A DNA stretch of 64,000 nucleotides from Prunella strophiata (GCA_036583965.1 JAZBQD010000025.1:16330910-16394909), one strand, 5' to 3'; counted from the first letter of the stretch, positions 1 to 13,368 are shown. Notes: a model not told the origin generated them from the sequence alone. Numbers and translations are program-made.

Positions 1-17
1 CTTTATAACTCAGGAGA

Positions 18-147
18 CTTTTCCTTTTCCTTTTCCTTTTCCTTTTCCTTTTCCTTTTCCTTTTCCTTTTCCTTTTCCTTTTCCTTTTCCTTTTCCTTTT
101 CCTTTTCCTTTTCCTTTTCCTTTTCCTTTTCCTTTTCCTTTTCCTTC
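18..147. repeat. Hexanucleotide microsatellite (TTTTCC)n
   Basis: An almost perfect run of about 21 TTTTCC units forms a pyrimidine-rich tract, with a decayed tail to about 170. The complementary strand reads as alternating Lys-Glu or Gly-Lys, which explains the low-complexity open frames here; they are not genes. Confidence 0.97.
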
Positions 148-170
148 TGTCCTTTCTTTTCCTGTCCTGT

Positions 171-1736
171 GAAAGAATACCCATGTTGTGCACCTTTTGT
201 AAGCACTTGTCTGCTTCTCCATTAGGGGATGTTCCTTGGCTGGTGTGAGTAGCTCTGAACTTTTCCAAGGGGCTGCTCCTATATACACCTCAACTTTGTA
301 TTAATAATGAATAAGCAAACCTTCTCCATCCTGTAGGCTATTATCATGGGTTCATTTCCCAACTTGCACTATCCTTGGTGGATGTAGTTTTGCCTGCCTT
401 TAGCTACTTGTAGGAGGCATTTTTTTGACTGGGAGTCTATTGTAACTTGCTCACAATGCACTGACTCTGTTTGCTGTTCACCCAGTCCCTTCACTCTGCT
501 TTAGGCAGATGATTTTTAGCTTCTACGGAGTTGGCCTTGTGTTTTCTGTCATTAGGAGAAAATTGAACAAGTTTTCTGATGCACACAGAGCCTAGTTTGA
601 GAATTCTGACAGAATTGTCAGGAAATCACATAAACCTGGAATAGAAAAAGTTGAAGGCTATCACAGAAATGAATGCTGGGGCCTGTTTTGTTCTGAGCAT
701 TCCCCCTTAGTATAGAGAAGACACCTGTTAATCTCAAGAGTCATGCCCACTAAAACTTTTCAGTTTTACTTATAATTTAGCTGTGTTTTGGTTTGGACTT
801 TCCCAGATTGTTCCCTCTTGGTTTTGGGTTCCTCCATTACTAATCCTGATTATTCTATATGCTGTGTCTCCAGAAATCCTTCAGATTTGCAGGACAAAAG
901 TAGAAGGCACCTACTATGGCTGTGGATTACAGAACGTACAGGAGGAAATGTGTTACATTCTAATCAAGTACTGTCTAAAAAGAAATCTGAACTCTCATTC
1001 TTAAACTTTTAAATATTGCAAGAGTAATGTGAGGGTCTCCAGTGTATTTGTAACTTGACAAACTTTTCATCTTCCCTACTGATGCTGGTAATGCAGTGGA
1101 TATGACACTGGGTTTGGCTCTGAAGTTGCCTAGAATAAAGGCCAGTGTTGCTGTACTTGCCGCAGGAGTGGAGAGCAGAGCATTTCATCCTGATCCATGA
1201 AGGCTTTTTGCCTGCGATACAAGGAGCTGTCAGCTGCCTTGCTTCAGCCTACCCAGGGGGAAGAACCCAACTGCAGAATGAAGGCAGCACAAGTGGCTAT
1301 TTTTGATGATGCCATGACATCAGAAAACTTCTAATACCCTGAATCTTTGCAAGTGGGCTTGAACCACCCAGTAATAACAGAGTATTAATTACAGAAATCA
1401 GTTCAGCACTCAGAATGTTGGGGTTAGAAATGTGTTTGGCGTCAGCCAAAAACTTAAAAGTTGGCATTATGAAGCAGAATTTGATTTCAGAAATGTAATG
1501 CATTGCAAACTGCTTTTTAAGAATAAAGCCCTTTGAGGAAAAGGGAAGAACTTAAGAATAATTAAGATCATTGTGGTAATTCTAAATTGATGCAGTATTT
1601 GTTACCCTTACTATGTGAAAGGCCATTTAAACACATCTCTGATTGGACCAGCTCTAGATTTTAGGTGAATGTGCTTTACAATAGTAGTCATCATCAGTTT
1701 GTGCCTGAGACTGCTAAGGAGGTGGTGTATACACAT

Positions 1737-1793
<57 letters not shown>

Positions 1794-3019
1794 GACACGT
1801 GTATGTGCATGTGTGTGTGCAGATGGCGGGGGGTGGTAATACTCAAAACTTCTTCAATTTTAATTATTTCAGCTTCCCCAACAACAGTAACAAAATCTGT
1901 ATGAGGGACTATGTCAGGCTAAGCAGACATCTAAGCAAGTGACACTGAAATGCACACTGTATCATTTCTGAGGCAGAACTTACATCATTAGGTTAGTACC
2001 TTCCTGGGGCACTGTGAGGTGTTGGAGAGGACTAAGGGACACTCAGTCTCCAGGTCTAGAGACTTTAGGCTTTTCCCTCTCAGTGACCATAAGGCAGTTC
2101 TGAGTAGCTGACATGGTAAATGGCAGAAGATTCGGTGTCTCATCACCATGGGCTGGGTGCAGAGCAGTACCATAGCCCAAAGTTGGATCCACTCAGGTGT
2201 GTGTGCACACTCTGACAGAGATCTGTACAGGGTGTTGCATCCTGATCACTCACACAGTCCATTTTATCCTGCATCCCTAAATCTACTAAGCATAGGAATA
2301 GTAATTGTTTTTCATACAGCATTGTTAAGCCTTTTTTTGATACCCTCTATATTTCTAAATTGAATTAAATGGCTTGATTCAAATCTAACCTGTAAAGACA
2401 TCTCATTTACTGACAGCAGATCCCAGAGTGGAAATTCAGTTGCATTTTGTTTTCTACACTCAGACTTCAGATGCATTTATAAGGAGAGTACTGCACTTTT
2501 TTTTAACCTTTTCAGACCTTTCAATCTGTTAATTTCACAGCAAGTTGTAAATGTTACCTAAGTGAAACCTTGGCAAGCACTACGGCAATAAGTTATCATT
2601 AATTATTGAAACATGATAACTGCTTTAGAGCTTATGGTTCTGGCAGCAAAATGTAATGCTGTTTCTTTTAATAATAGTTAAGCCATATCATCTAAGGTTA
2701 CTGGCTTGTTTGAGATGTGAATTTGTTTTATAGATTATAAATATACCTATATAGTGTATGTATAAAGCAAAATGCCTGTCCTTACTGATTATTTTTTGTA
2801 CCATACTGTAAATTATATTATTTATTCTTTACCAATTTTGGAAAAAGGTGTTTTGGTTATTTAATATAATATACAAAAGCTGTTAAACTTCTTCTGTTTA
2901 AATTTCCAATTCAACTTGTAAAGCTGTTTTTATTCTTGTGCATAAATACATACTAATACTTGGTCTAACTTGTGTCCAGTGTGTTCCTTCATGTCCCCTC
3001 AGATTTTGTTCATTTAAGC
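171..3019 (+). other. Non-coding region, possible 3' UTR of the upstream gene (CRAMP1 by synteny)
   Basis: No convincing coding exon is visible. From about 2400 the sequence is AT-rich, free of recognisable repeats and ends in a good polyadenylation signal near 3040, as expected for a long vertebrate 3' UTR. In human the gene just upstream of JPT2 on the same strand is CRAMP1, so this may be the end of its last exon. That assignment rests on gene order only, since no CRAMP1 coding sequence is present. A dinucleotide repeat sits at 1739-1791. Confidence 0.3.
1739..1791. repeat. Dinucleotide microsatellite (CA)n
   Basis: About 26 uninterrupted AC units, followed by a short GT-rich stretch (1800-1820) that could pair with it. 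An ordinary microsatellite, likely polymorphic in length. Confidence 0.97.
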
Positions 3020-3066
3020 TTTATTTACATGATAATGTAAATAAACTCCCCTTGTGGGGGTGGGAG
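3020..3066 (+). promoter_or_regulatory. Polyadenylation signal inside a perfect palindrome
   Basis: AATAAA at 3040-3045 is followed within 10-25 bases by a GT-rich stretch, the usual downstream element of a cleavage site. The signal is the right arm of a perfect 11-bp inverted repeat (TTTATTTACAT, 4-base loop, ATGTAAATAAA), so the same signal also reads on the - strand. It probably ends the transcript of the gene upstream of the window start. Confidence 0.5.
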
Positions 3067-4590
3067 TTAAGATTGGTCCATAAGGCCAAGCCTTTCTGGG
3101 TGATTTGATTGCAGTGAAATCAGTTGCCTAAATCCCATTGTCATCTCGCATCCCAGAATTTTGATGATTCTCACCATAATCAGAGAAAATTTTGGTAGGG
3201 TGGTTTTTGCTTTATAGCTTCCATTCTCAGTAGTGTCTGCTCATGGTGAGTTTCAGAAATGTGGCAAACCAGAGGGCAGGTTATCATGAATGGCCTGTCT
3301 GGAGCCATGGGCACCAGTAACAAGGGGGAGAAAGAGAGAGTAACAAACAAGAAAACCACCCAAAAAATCCCAACCACCACCACCAAGAAGGTACAATAAA
3401 AATGGTAGTGTATATCTTGGAGGTTTGGGTTGTTTTGGTTTTTTTTTTTCCATTCACAGTTTCAGGTAGGCAGAAACTTGGCTGTGGAGGTCGTATTCAG
3501 ACCATCATGTTTTATACAGCCACTAGCAGAAACACCTTTGCACCCCAAGACACTCAAGAACAGGAAGCCCTGATAGGGTTGCATAGTCTATCTTCAGAGT
3601 TTTGCAAGATAAAAGTAACTAAAGCCCATATAAAGGTGGGCTGACCCAGCACACCCTGGGCAAGTTGAACCCGAGGCCTCAAGCTCCTGTGATCTAGGTT
3701 AGTAACTAACTCCTTTTTGTACACTTTTAGGATTTTGGTCTTGACAACATACAAAAAGGCAGCTTTTACGTTGCACTGAGAAAATGCAAGTGTATAATCG
3801 ATCAGAAATTAAGAATGTTCTAAAAAGCTCAGCATAAGTTTTATTAACATGATTTTGATATTTCCTTCCGTATCCAAAAAGTGCATAATTATCTCTCCCG
3901 CCTGTTTACTGAGAAAATTGGGCTATGACCAAGTTTGAGCTCTTTCTGTGCAGCCTCTCCCCTCCACTGGCTGTGAGCTTTGTCAGCATAAAAGACCTTT
4001 AAATCTTTTCCACCTTCTGTCAAAGCTGCTACTGAATCTTCTCTCACAATTTAGCTAATTTTGCCCTTAATGACCAAAATTTAGGACTGTAAAAACAAAA
4101 GGAATGAGTCTGAAAAATTACTAGCAACGCAAGATACTGCAGTGATAGTACATATTTTTCATGCTTTTTTGTTAGCTTTATCTGATTTGGTTTTTCAGTC
4201 CTTCAAAACAAAAGCAGCAGTATGCTGCTAAATTTATGCCTCTAAGTTTAATTCTTGACATATCACAGCTGTAGAGCTGTGAAATAAAACCTTCAGCTGA
4301 AGATGTTAGCTTGTAATGTTACAGTCAATGAAAAATGGTTAGAAAGGCCATGCAAATGCTGGCTCTGCAGGCACAGCTATACCATCTCCTCCCAGTGCAG
4401 GTTGTCCAGGCAGCTGGTGGCTTTCATATGGCAGTCATCCCATTCTTCAGCCACAGAGCTGTGAGCAAACCATGGACACATGCCAAGGGAGCAGCGTGGA
4501 TCACGGCAGCCAGACTCTGCTCAACACTGTGCTGGTAAACCCCTGTGCACACTGACAAGGCCAGATGAAGTATGGGGGCCTGACACACAA
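3067..4590. other. Intergenic sequence, nothing recognised
   Basis: AT-rich, no splice-bounded coding segment and no repeat family recognised. A small palindrome (TCACAGCT, 4-base loop, AGCTGTGA) lies near 4264-4283. Confidence 0.6.
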
Positions 4591-4594
4591 CAGT

Positions 4595-5740
4595 CACAGA
4601 ACTGATCATGTTGGAAGGGACCACAGTGGGTCATCTGATCCCGTTTCCCTGGGCAAGCAGGGTCTTCCCAGAACACATGGCATAGGGCTGTGTCCAGATG
4701 GAATATCTCCAATGAGGGAGACTCCACATCCTCTCTGGGCAGCCTGTTCAGTGCTCAGTCTCTGCACAGTGAAGAAGTTCTTCCTCATGTTTGCGTGGAA
4801 CTTCCTGGGCATCAGCTGCTGCCTTTGCCTCTTGTTTTACTAGCTGACACCAGAGAGAAGAGCCTGGTCCATCCTCTCAATACCCACCTTTTAGATATTC
4901 ATACACATTAATGAGGTCTCCTCTCAGGCATCTCTTCTCAAGGTTCCAGATGTCCAGCTCCCTCAGCCTTTTCTCATGAGATATTCTCCAGACCCTTGAC
5001 CAACTTAGTAGCACTCTGACAGAACTGCTCCAGGAGCTCCATGTCTCTCTTGTACTGTGAGGCCCAGATGTGTAGGCAGTGCTCCAAATGTGGCTTCACC
5101 AGGGCTGAGTTGAGGGGCAGGATCATCTCCCTTGATCTGCTGGCAATACTCTTTCTAAGGCCTGGACAACATTGCCCTTCTTGGCCCCAAGGCACACAGC
5201 TGGTCAGGGACAGACAGCTGTGCACCAGGTCCTACTCTGCAACACTGCTGTCCAGGGGGTCAGCTCCCAGCCTGTACTGGTGACCAGGGTTGTTCCTCCA
5301 CAGGTGCAGGACCTGCATTTCCACTTGTTGAATTTCAGAAGGTTCTTCTCTACCCATCTCCCCAAGCTGTTGAGGTCCCTCTGAAGGTCTGCACAACCCT
5401 CTGAGGTATCAGCCACTCCTTTGTATCAGCAGTGAACTTGCTGAGGACACATCTGCTCTTTCATTCAATCATTTATGAACAAGTTATACAACACTCAGCC
5501 CAACAGAGAACACTGGGGGGCACCACTAGTGATAGGTCTCCAACCTTACTCTGTACTACTGATCAGGAGCCTCTGGGATCTGCCACTCAGGCAGTTCTCA
5601 ATCCATCCCACTGCCCACTCATCCAACCCACTTTTCTTGAGTTTGCCTATGAGGGTATTGTGAAGAAAAAGCGAGGTGGGCAAAGAAGAATTTTGCTTGC
5701 TTCCCCGAGTATGGATTGCCCTCCACTTGCACCTCACTTC
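4595..5740 (-). mobile_element. CR1 LINE fragment with decayed reverse-transcriptase coding region
   Basis: CR1 is the dominant non-LTR retrotransposon of birds. Read on the - strand, this copy carries the C-terminal part of ORF2 (RT thumb and beyond), with recognisable family strings such as LQRDLNSLGRWVEKNL (near 5385-5340) and [19 protein letters not shown] (near 5140-5080), then a 3' UTR whose end is the 'TTGGAAGGGACC' type sequence near 4610. The frame changes several times, so it is inactive. It is among the longest CR1 copies in the window and is 5'-truncated. Confidence 0.92.
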
Positions 5741-6149
5741 ACAACTGGTACCTGCTCTTTGCTGGGTGATGGATAGAGGATCTCCTTTCTGTTGGATGTG
5801 CCTGTCTTAGGGAGGCCAGAGCATGGTCCCAGCATTCTATGTCCCTCTCTGATTTTCTGATACTTCTTAGCCTTTCTAGTTTATCTTGTAGGTCTGCTAC
5901 AGGCTGGACAGGTCATCCACTGGGTCTTATCTGATGCAGCTGCCCATCATTGATACAATCCACTGACAGGCTCAGGCATTAGCTACAGCCTGGGTGGCTA
6001 CATAGGGTTTTAGCATGTTTTGCATGGGGTTTTTTTGAGACTTCAGTCTGAGTCTTTTTTGGTGAGTTTAGGGGACTCAGTTCCCTGCTGAGTGGGCACC
6101 ATATATGTGAGTTCTCTCAGCAACTGTAATCATCAGAAAACTGAGCAAG

Positions 6150-7380
6150 CTGCCTGCGCTGCAGCGCCCTTCCCGCTGCATGTCCTGTTCGCTCGCTAAG
6201 GTCGCCCGAAGCTCCCTGGAGCCGCTTAAATCTCCCGCGCTGCAGCGCTCCCTCAGCGCCCGAGGGGCTGCCGGGAGCGGGCAGGGCTCGGGGCTTGCGG
6301 CTCGGGTATCTTCGAACTCGGAAACGCTGAGGAGGACAGCAGGCTACGAAGTCCTCCCTGAAGTTATTCCATACGATGATCTTCCTTCTGTTTTCTGCGT
6401 TGCATCGCCATTTCAAGGTGAAAGCCCTCACATAAGGTCTCGACTGTAAGGTCGACGACCGGACCAGACCCCTCCCCGCTACTACAGCCCATACACCTAC
6501 CCCACCCCATCGCTTTAAATGTCCTCCCGCTGCTCGCCCCGCCCTTCCTCCAGCCAATGGAGCCAATTGTGCAGTTTCCTCTGACGGACGGGCAGTGCAA
6601 CCAATGGAAGACATCCAGGATGAGCACCGGCGCGGGTCGTTTTAAGCTTCCCTCCCTCTGCAAGGCTGGCCAAACAGGCGGGATCTCGAGCGAGTGAGCT
6701 GCGTTCGATAGGCTGCTCGTCATGATGGGCAGCTAAATCGGCTAATGGGCCGGGCAAGGTGGGGCGGCTGGCTGTCCCCGCGGCGCGGTTGGCGCGGGGC
6801 TGTGGAGTGGAGCTGCTGAGTGCCACCATGTTCCAGGGCGCTGAGGCCGAGCTGGCCAAGCCTAGCTCCAGGTGGGGTAACGGGGGACGCTCGGAGGGGC
6901 CGGGGAAGACTCGTGCGGCGGCGCGGAGTCCTTGGTGGGGCTTTGTTCGGGCGCGGGAGGTGCGGGCTCCAGCTGAGGGCCGTGAGGGGGAGAGGGGGGT
7001 GGGTCGAGGATGTAGGTTCTGACCGAGGAGATCAGGTTCCCCCGAGGGGCCTCTTCGCCGCAGCGGCGGAAGCGGAGCCCCATACCTCCCGTACCGCCGG
7101 ATAGAAGCCAGCGCGCGGCTGGTGCCTTCGCCGTCCCTCAGTTGTTCCGAGCGCCCGGGGGCTGGGCGGGGAGTGGCCGCACTACGCTGCTGTCGGTGCT
7201 GCCTCTGCCTACGCTAGGGGCACACGAGCAGAGCCCCAAGGCCAGGCGGAGCCCCACGGTTGCCACGCCCGGCCCGACCCCAGAGCTCCTACAGGGACTC
7301 CGGTGCGGGGAGAAGGGCCCAGCGCTAGGGAGCGCCTTCTCCCGCCGTGTTTTTGCTCACGGGGAGCGAGGGACCCCAGC
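6150..7380. promoter_or_regulatory. JPT2: CpG island and promoter of JPT2
   Basis: The GC content and CpG count rise sharply around the first exon of JPT2. Three CCAAT boxes lie upstream of the start codon, at 6554-6558, 6563-6567 and 6601-6605, and there is no obvious TATA box. This fits a housekeeping CpG-island promoter. Open frames on both strands here come from high GC and not from coding. The transcription start is probably between about 6620 and 6800 (inference). Confidence 0.75.
6828..6871 (+). CDS. JPT2: JPT2 coding exon 1
   Basis: The ATG at 6828 lies in a strong start context (GCCACCATG). The 44 coding bases give MFQGAEAELAKPSS plus two bases of an Arg codon, and the exon ends at a GT donor at 6872. 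JPT2 (Jupiter microtubule-associated homolog 2, also HN1L) is a small, largely disordered cytosolic protein. Family work links it to microtubule and cell-cycle functions and to binding of the calcium messenger NAADP. The start MFQ matches the family. Joined to the other four exons it gives 188 residues, close to the human length. Confidence 0.95.
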
Positions 7381-10300
7381 TATTCTCTGTGCACAAACGC
7401 CTGCTGAAGCAGATGCTGGCTTGTTTTCGCCCTGCGAAGTTGAAGTATATTGCTTTGTTTGGAGGAGGACAGTTACCCTGAATACTGCAGGGCGTGAATG
7501 CAGTGATTAATCCATCTGCGAGGCTGTCGCGTGCGGGAAGGAGGAAGTGTTTCGAAATTGTCTAAGAATGCTGTAAGTTTTCCCGTATTCCAGTCGCTCC
7601 AAGCTGTGACATGGTTTTAGAAGACTTTTGAGGATGCTGTGTCGTTGGTGTAGTCTCTGAAAAAGTGTCTGTTTTCGTAGTAATTTTGAAACTACATTTA
7701 ACTCATAATTTGGGTTTCCGGGCAGACCATTGCAACGTGTTATTTAACAGCGAGCAAAGGTGGCCTTACAGCTTCCCTCCTGTTGCCGTGTCGGGGTGTG
7801 TTTGTGGTGCCTGAGAGCAGGCTGGAGCCACTCACAGCTTTGTACCAGAGACTGTGGCAGCACCGCAGGAACTTCCTTTAGCGGGTTTGCAGCGTGGTCT
7901 CTGAGGCGTTTACTATATCGACTCATGACCTGTGCCATCAAAGGCAAAAGTACCTGGTTTAAAGACACAGCTCATTCTGTTTATTCCCTGAACAAAACTT
8001 TGTTTAGCGAGAATGCAAATCCTTTTGCAGTTCTTGGTACATAGAAGTTGCTGTAATTAAATCTGAGCCTAATTCCAAATCCCTGCAGCAACCACCACCA
8101 GCTGTGGAAGTGGGGGAAAAAATAGTGTGAAAATCCTTCCTAGAAAATTATAAACAAGTGTTTGTATTTTGAGAACTTCATAGTACAGGGGTATTACTGT
8201 TAGAAATGAATTACACTTAGAAGATTTTAACTGAAAGTTTTCACTTAATTGTCCAGTGAAATGTGTTTCTAGTGATCCTGTAAATGTATACAGTGATAGA
8301 GCAAGCAACTGGTTTGCTGAATCGAATTAACTGCCTGGTTCTGTTTTATTAAACTTTAACAATGACACTTTGTATTTTTAAGAAAGTTTTGCTTTTTCAA
8401 AATAAAACATGGTACCACACGTCTAAGAGCTTCTAAAAGCAAAACAGGACAGAGTTGTATCATTCTGCTGTTGTGCGCTATAAAGATGCATTGTTAACGT
8501 ACACTCGATTCATCTTCTGTATGAGCAGTTTCACAACTACTGCAAAGAGCTGACAATGGTAAATTTAAATATCTTGGAAATGTAATACTCATGTTTCTCT
8601 ACTCCCATCGGGGCCACTGCAGAGTATTTTGGAGCTTTCAGATCAGGAGCATGGCTGCATAACACAGCTTGCTGTTTGTATGTGAGTGAGCTGTTTAATG
8701 AGCCGTGAGTCTCTATTGATCCCACAGCAGGAGCACCCCAGGACCTCTGGTCTTGTTTTAGAGCCTGCAGTTCCAAACCTCGAGACCTGCTTTCTGCTAG
8801 TCTCTTATGTATAATGCAGCACTTATCTACTGTATTAGAACAGTCTAAAAACTGGTAAAACTTGTGTGTTTAACTTTCAGGCAGGATAAAAAAAAAAAAA
8901 ATTATGTAGAGGGCATCTTGAAGTAATGAATAAGCTTTCCACAGGTTGGCAGAAAGGCTTAATAAGGAAAGGGCATTCAAATTCAAGTGTTTTAAAATGT
9001 AGGGGATAAAAAAAAGACCAGAAAAACTAATTAAAATTCTTCAAATCTGCCAGAAGAGAACAAAGCAATTAGTGGGGGCTTTTAAACTTGCAGAATAGGG
9101 CTCTTGCTTTAGCTGTTTTAGAGGAGTTCACAAACTTCTGGTCTGCTAGAGGAGAGGGAGAGAAAGGCAGATCTAGATTTTGTAGAAGACAAAGGGTTGT
9201 TTTTTTTCATGGTTTAAAAGAATAATGCAACACCTTCCCAAAGGAATAAAGACCCATCATACCTGGCTACAAGAAACAAAAATGTCTCTGTATAAACTGG
9301 CATAATACTGGTGTAAACTAAAATGACTATAAAGTATAAACTAAAGTTACTATACAGTATATCTTAAATTTCTGTGTATTCTGTTGGAGCAGCTCATCTT
9401 GGCTTGCTGAGTTTAGCGTGCTGTTTTCCTTTGGTAGGATTTACAGGTGAAATCTGATTTTCTTACTTGATGTGGGGGACCTGCATGTCTCACTGCTCTA
9501 GAACTGAGTACATGGTATACAGGGAGGCCAGCAGTACTCTAGAGGCTACACAAAAAGAAAATAGCTTTGTAGTTTCCCACATATTTGGTTGGAGGGAGCA
9601 AGTGCAAAGCCCTCTCCTCTTGTTGGCATCAGCTGACAGACTTTTTTGCTGTACTTCAAGGTTATTTTTGGTAATTCCTGTCAATGACTTAGTCATCTGA
9701 CTTTGTATTAGTTAAAATTTTATTAACCTGATGTCACTGCCTTTTGAAAGTTTATGTAATGCTTGGAAGGTTCCCAGCATTTCGAAGTTCTTGAAATTGA
9801 GATGGTAAATCCACTTTGTATATGTAGAGTCAAGACATTATTTTGTGTGATGCTAGCAGAAAAGGTACTTGTGCTGATTTCTACCTTGAAAGTACCACCA
9901 GTGATGCCTCTGGTTAATTTATTCAACAGTAAGGTTTTCACAGTGTGGCTACTAAGCTGAAAATAAGAGGACAGGATAAGATTAATCAGTGTTGGATTTA
10001 CTTTGATGAAGTTTCTTTACTAAATTATCAAGACTTTTAATCTTAAAATGGATGTTCTCTAGAATTTCTGCAATAGCTCTTGAAACCCATTGCAGAAATG
10101 AGAAGTAATATGATTCTTATGACTGGCTATTTTTCTTAAATCAAAAAAAAATCTGAATGTAGTTATTTTATTATTCCCTCTTATGCTTGTAGGCATATGT
10201 TAAGCAAACAGTGTGGTAAATTGAATGAATCTGGGCTATAAGAGACTCCACCTGTATAAACAGGTTTTTACTTCCTTTCAGTCTCTTTGCTGGTATACTT

Positions 10301-12756
10301 AGTGTAGTTGGAATGCAAGAAAGACTAAATGCAGTTTAAAAATAACTGAAAAGAATAGGTAAAGTAAAAAATAATTTAAATTATGTGAGAGGAGTCCACT
10401 TAAACAGAGACCCCTTCCCAAACTCTTTTTTGTAGAGTTCCCTTTTCTTTGTCTCCCCCTTTAAATACTTAAACTGCCTCATGGTTTCTGGACCATTGTG
10501 AATGTTTGAAATACATCATTTACCTATACAATGTCTGCTTTAATTGTGGGTTTAGGTTTTCTAAAACATGTCAAGAGCAGAGAGGCTAGTTGGATCTGTA
10601 GTCTGTTGGACACTAAATTGTAAATAAATAAGCTTTGTGTGATCTAACCTATGCTTTGGACAAGGAGTTGTCCTGTCTGCTGAAATTCTAGTTACTCCTT
10701 AAACTAAAGGCATTTATTAAATCCACAATCGTAGTAAGAATTAAAATATTGAAATTGGCCAGCAAAGACAGTCCCTCTGAGGCTAGTACTGTGTATATCC
10801 ACACTAAAACAGGAACTTTTTTCTCCTTCCTGGAAGGCCTAAAACTGCGTTCTACATCTTGAGATCTGAAATGCACACAAAGCTCATTTTCTGACAGAGC
10901 AGCCAAATATCTCTACTTTTGTGAAATTAAATCTTAAACTGGAGTAGATCTTGGCACCAAGAGGTACCTCATTTTATGTTTGGTGTAGCTCACCTGTAGT
11001 GGCATGCCTCTGTCACAGGGCTAGGGACAGGAGGGGTTGTAATAATTCACTGACATTTGAATTGTGTTCAGGTAGGGTGGGATCAAGATCTTGCAATTTA
11101 TAACTGTTCTCTTGGTTTAAAAGCAAAGGTTACTTTAGGTTGCAGATCAAGTATTAAGATTAGAAGTACTGTAATTGAGCTGCTACCTCTGTTCAGCTGC
11201 TAAGACTGTGGGTAATTGGTAGAATGTAACTGTAGAAATTACTTTTGATACAGAATCCTAGAATCATTAAGGTTGGAAAAGCCCTCTGAGATCATGGAGT
11301 TCAACCTTTGCTTGCTTGTCAGTTAGACCAGAGCATTAAGTGCCACATTCAGTCATTTTGTGAACACCTTCAGGGATGGTGACTCTGCCACTGCCCCGGG
11401 CAGCCCATTCCAATGTTCAGCAATTCTTCCTGTGAAGAAGTTCCTCCTGATGTCCAGTATGCCCTCTCCTGGCACAACTTGAGGCTGTTTCCTCTTGTCC
11501 TGTTCCTTGCTCCCTGGGAGCAGAGTCCCCAAACCCCCCCTGCCTGTAGCCTCCCATCAGGGAATTGTGCAGAGCCAGAAGGTCCCCCCTGAGCCTCCTT
11601 TTCTCTAAGCTGAGCCTCCCCAGCTCCCTCAGCTGCTCCTCATCAGACTTGTGCTCCAGACCCTTCCACAGCTCCATTAATTTTTATGGATGTGCTCCAG
11701 CCACTTAAGGTGTTTACTGTTGTGAAGGGCCCAAAACTGCCTCCATGATTTGAGGTACCTCATCAGTGCCCAGCAGAGGTCCTGGTCCTGTTACAGGCCA
11801 GGATGTCATTGGCCTTCTTGCCCACCTGGGCACACCTAGCTCATGTTCACTCACTGTCAACCAGAACTCCCAGGCCCTTTTTTTTGCTGAACTTCTTTCC
11901 AGCCGTATTTAGGTATTAATCTCTTTCCTGTGCTTTTTCTGTTAATTTTCCACTTAATTTTCCAATTAATTCCCACTGATTCGACTCCCAAATAGTAGTT
12001 TGGTTCCTTTTTGGGGCAGGACGTGTACTCTGTTGAACAAGACCTAGGCATTAACTATGGAATTACTGCTGAAGGACAGTCATGACTTTTGGTAAGTTTT
12101 TAACAAGTCGGATGATTTCTGCTGTAAGCTCCAATTTTTCTGCAGATCTGTTTGATATTCTCTGGTGCAGAGCTTTAGTTTTAATGGATTTGCAGCTTGA
12201 CCACTAAAGAAATGGCTTTTTGGTATTCTGTCTCTCCATTCTAAATTACAGCAGCTATTATGATAACTGATGGTTGAGACTAGCAAATTTTTTAGTAGTT
12301 ATGAAATGTCTGCCTTTATTTAAAAGTCAGTGAATTTGAATTGTATCACAGATTCAAAGTTGGTATGTGCAGTGTAGCCGAAGGTCTGATTCTGTACTGG
12401 TTATTTTTAAAATCCTAACTGTCATATGGCTTCTCTTAATCTCTGTTGTTTCTGGAACACCACAGATTAGCATAGCCATTTGTGTAGGTGGCAGTGGTAG
12501 GATCATTCCATGTAATCATAGATACCTTAATGATCAAGTTGACTGACCAGGAGGTTGGCAATATTTGTGCTGACCTTAAGAATATTAAAACAGTTCTTGA
12601 AAAGTAGATACCTCATGGATATAGTAGAATTACCTAAATTAAATTAAAATCAGAATAGTTACATACAAGGAGAGAATGGGAAGGAGACATCAAATATGTT
12701 GAATGCTATAAATTTTAAATGAACTTTTGTATCTTGTCTCTTATTCTGTGATACAG
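6872..12756 (+). other. JPT2: JPT2 intron 1
   Basis: A 5.9-kb phase-2 intron with GTGGGG donor and ATACAG acceptor. It begins inside the CpG island and becomes AT-rich. It contains one clear CR1 fragment (about 11252-11885) and a short A run (about 8889-8901). The rest shows no recognised gene or repeat. Confidence 0.85.
11252..11885 (-). mobile_element. CR1 LINE fragment
   Basis: The + strand begins with the reverse complement of a CR1 3' end (gaatcattaaggttgg-like) and continues through the CR1 3' UTR into the ORF2 end. On the - strand the string [19 protein letters not shown] near 11640-11580 is the characteristic CR1 ORF2 C-terminus. It sits in JPT2 intron 1, antisense to the gene. Confidence 0.92.
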
Positions 12757-12905
12757 GGTATTGAAGCCCCCAGGGGGAGAGTCTAGTAATCTCTTTGGGA
12801 GTACAGAAGAAGTGTCTTCTTCAAGCAGGCCACACCGGATGGCATCCAATATCTTTGGAGCATCAGAAAAACCTCAGAACATTCCAAAAAGAACCAACCC
12901 TCCAG
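12757..12905 (+). CDS. JPT2: JPT2 coding exon 2
   Basis: The 149-bp exon follows a CAG acceptor and ends at a GTAAAA donor. It encodes [16 protein letters not shown] and continues through [18 protein letters not shown] to NPPG. It contains the first of four PPGG motifs that typify the Jupiter/HN1 family and ends in the middle of the second one. Both reading phases fit the neighbouring exons exactly. Confidence 0.97.
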
Positions 12906-13368
12906 GTAAAAGCTGCCCCCTCTTTCTATGTGACTGGGCTCTGAATTGCAGCATAGAATGGTTTTGTGCTCCTAAACTGGAACAGTGGGATCTGTCTTTT
13001 TATGTTACATTCTTATATACTTAATAGGTTTGAACAACAAATCTATTCAAACTTCTGAATATATGAATATTTCAGTGATCTGCATGTTCACAGACTTTTT
13101 AGCACATTACTCAAGTCTTAATTCTTTCCAAATTGAGGTTCTAAGAAATTATGAAAGGAAACTGCTTCTATTGTAGAGTTGTCAGCAGTTAGCTCAATTT
13201 GAGACCTGCAGGCGAATTGTAACAAAGAATTTCAACTAGGCAAATACGACTAAGTCCCTAGGCAGCAGGGTTGTAGAAGTCCTTGAATGATATATATTTT
13301 TTATTTTTTTTAATATAGTGTGATAAAACTAATCTAGAAAAAAAAAAATCTTAACAACTGCCTTGCAG
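12906..13368 (+). other. JPT2: JPT2 intron 2
   Basis: A short 463-bp intron with GTAAAA donor and CTTGCAG acceptor. No repeat or gene is seen inside. Confidence 0.9.

Noticed and set aside
3..288. Open frames encoding Lys-Glu or Gly-Lys repeats
   Set aside because: They are simple translations of the TTTTCC microsatellite.
783..1012. Small + strand frames of about 73 codons
   Set aside because: No family pattern, no splice context, average composition; treated as chance.
6117..6859. Open frames of 110-165 codons on the - strand in the JPT2 promoter
   Set aside because: CpG-island composition lengthens random frames; no domain or family pattern is visible.
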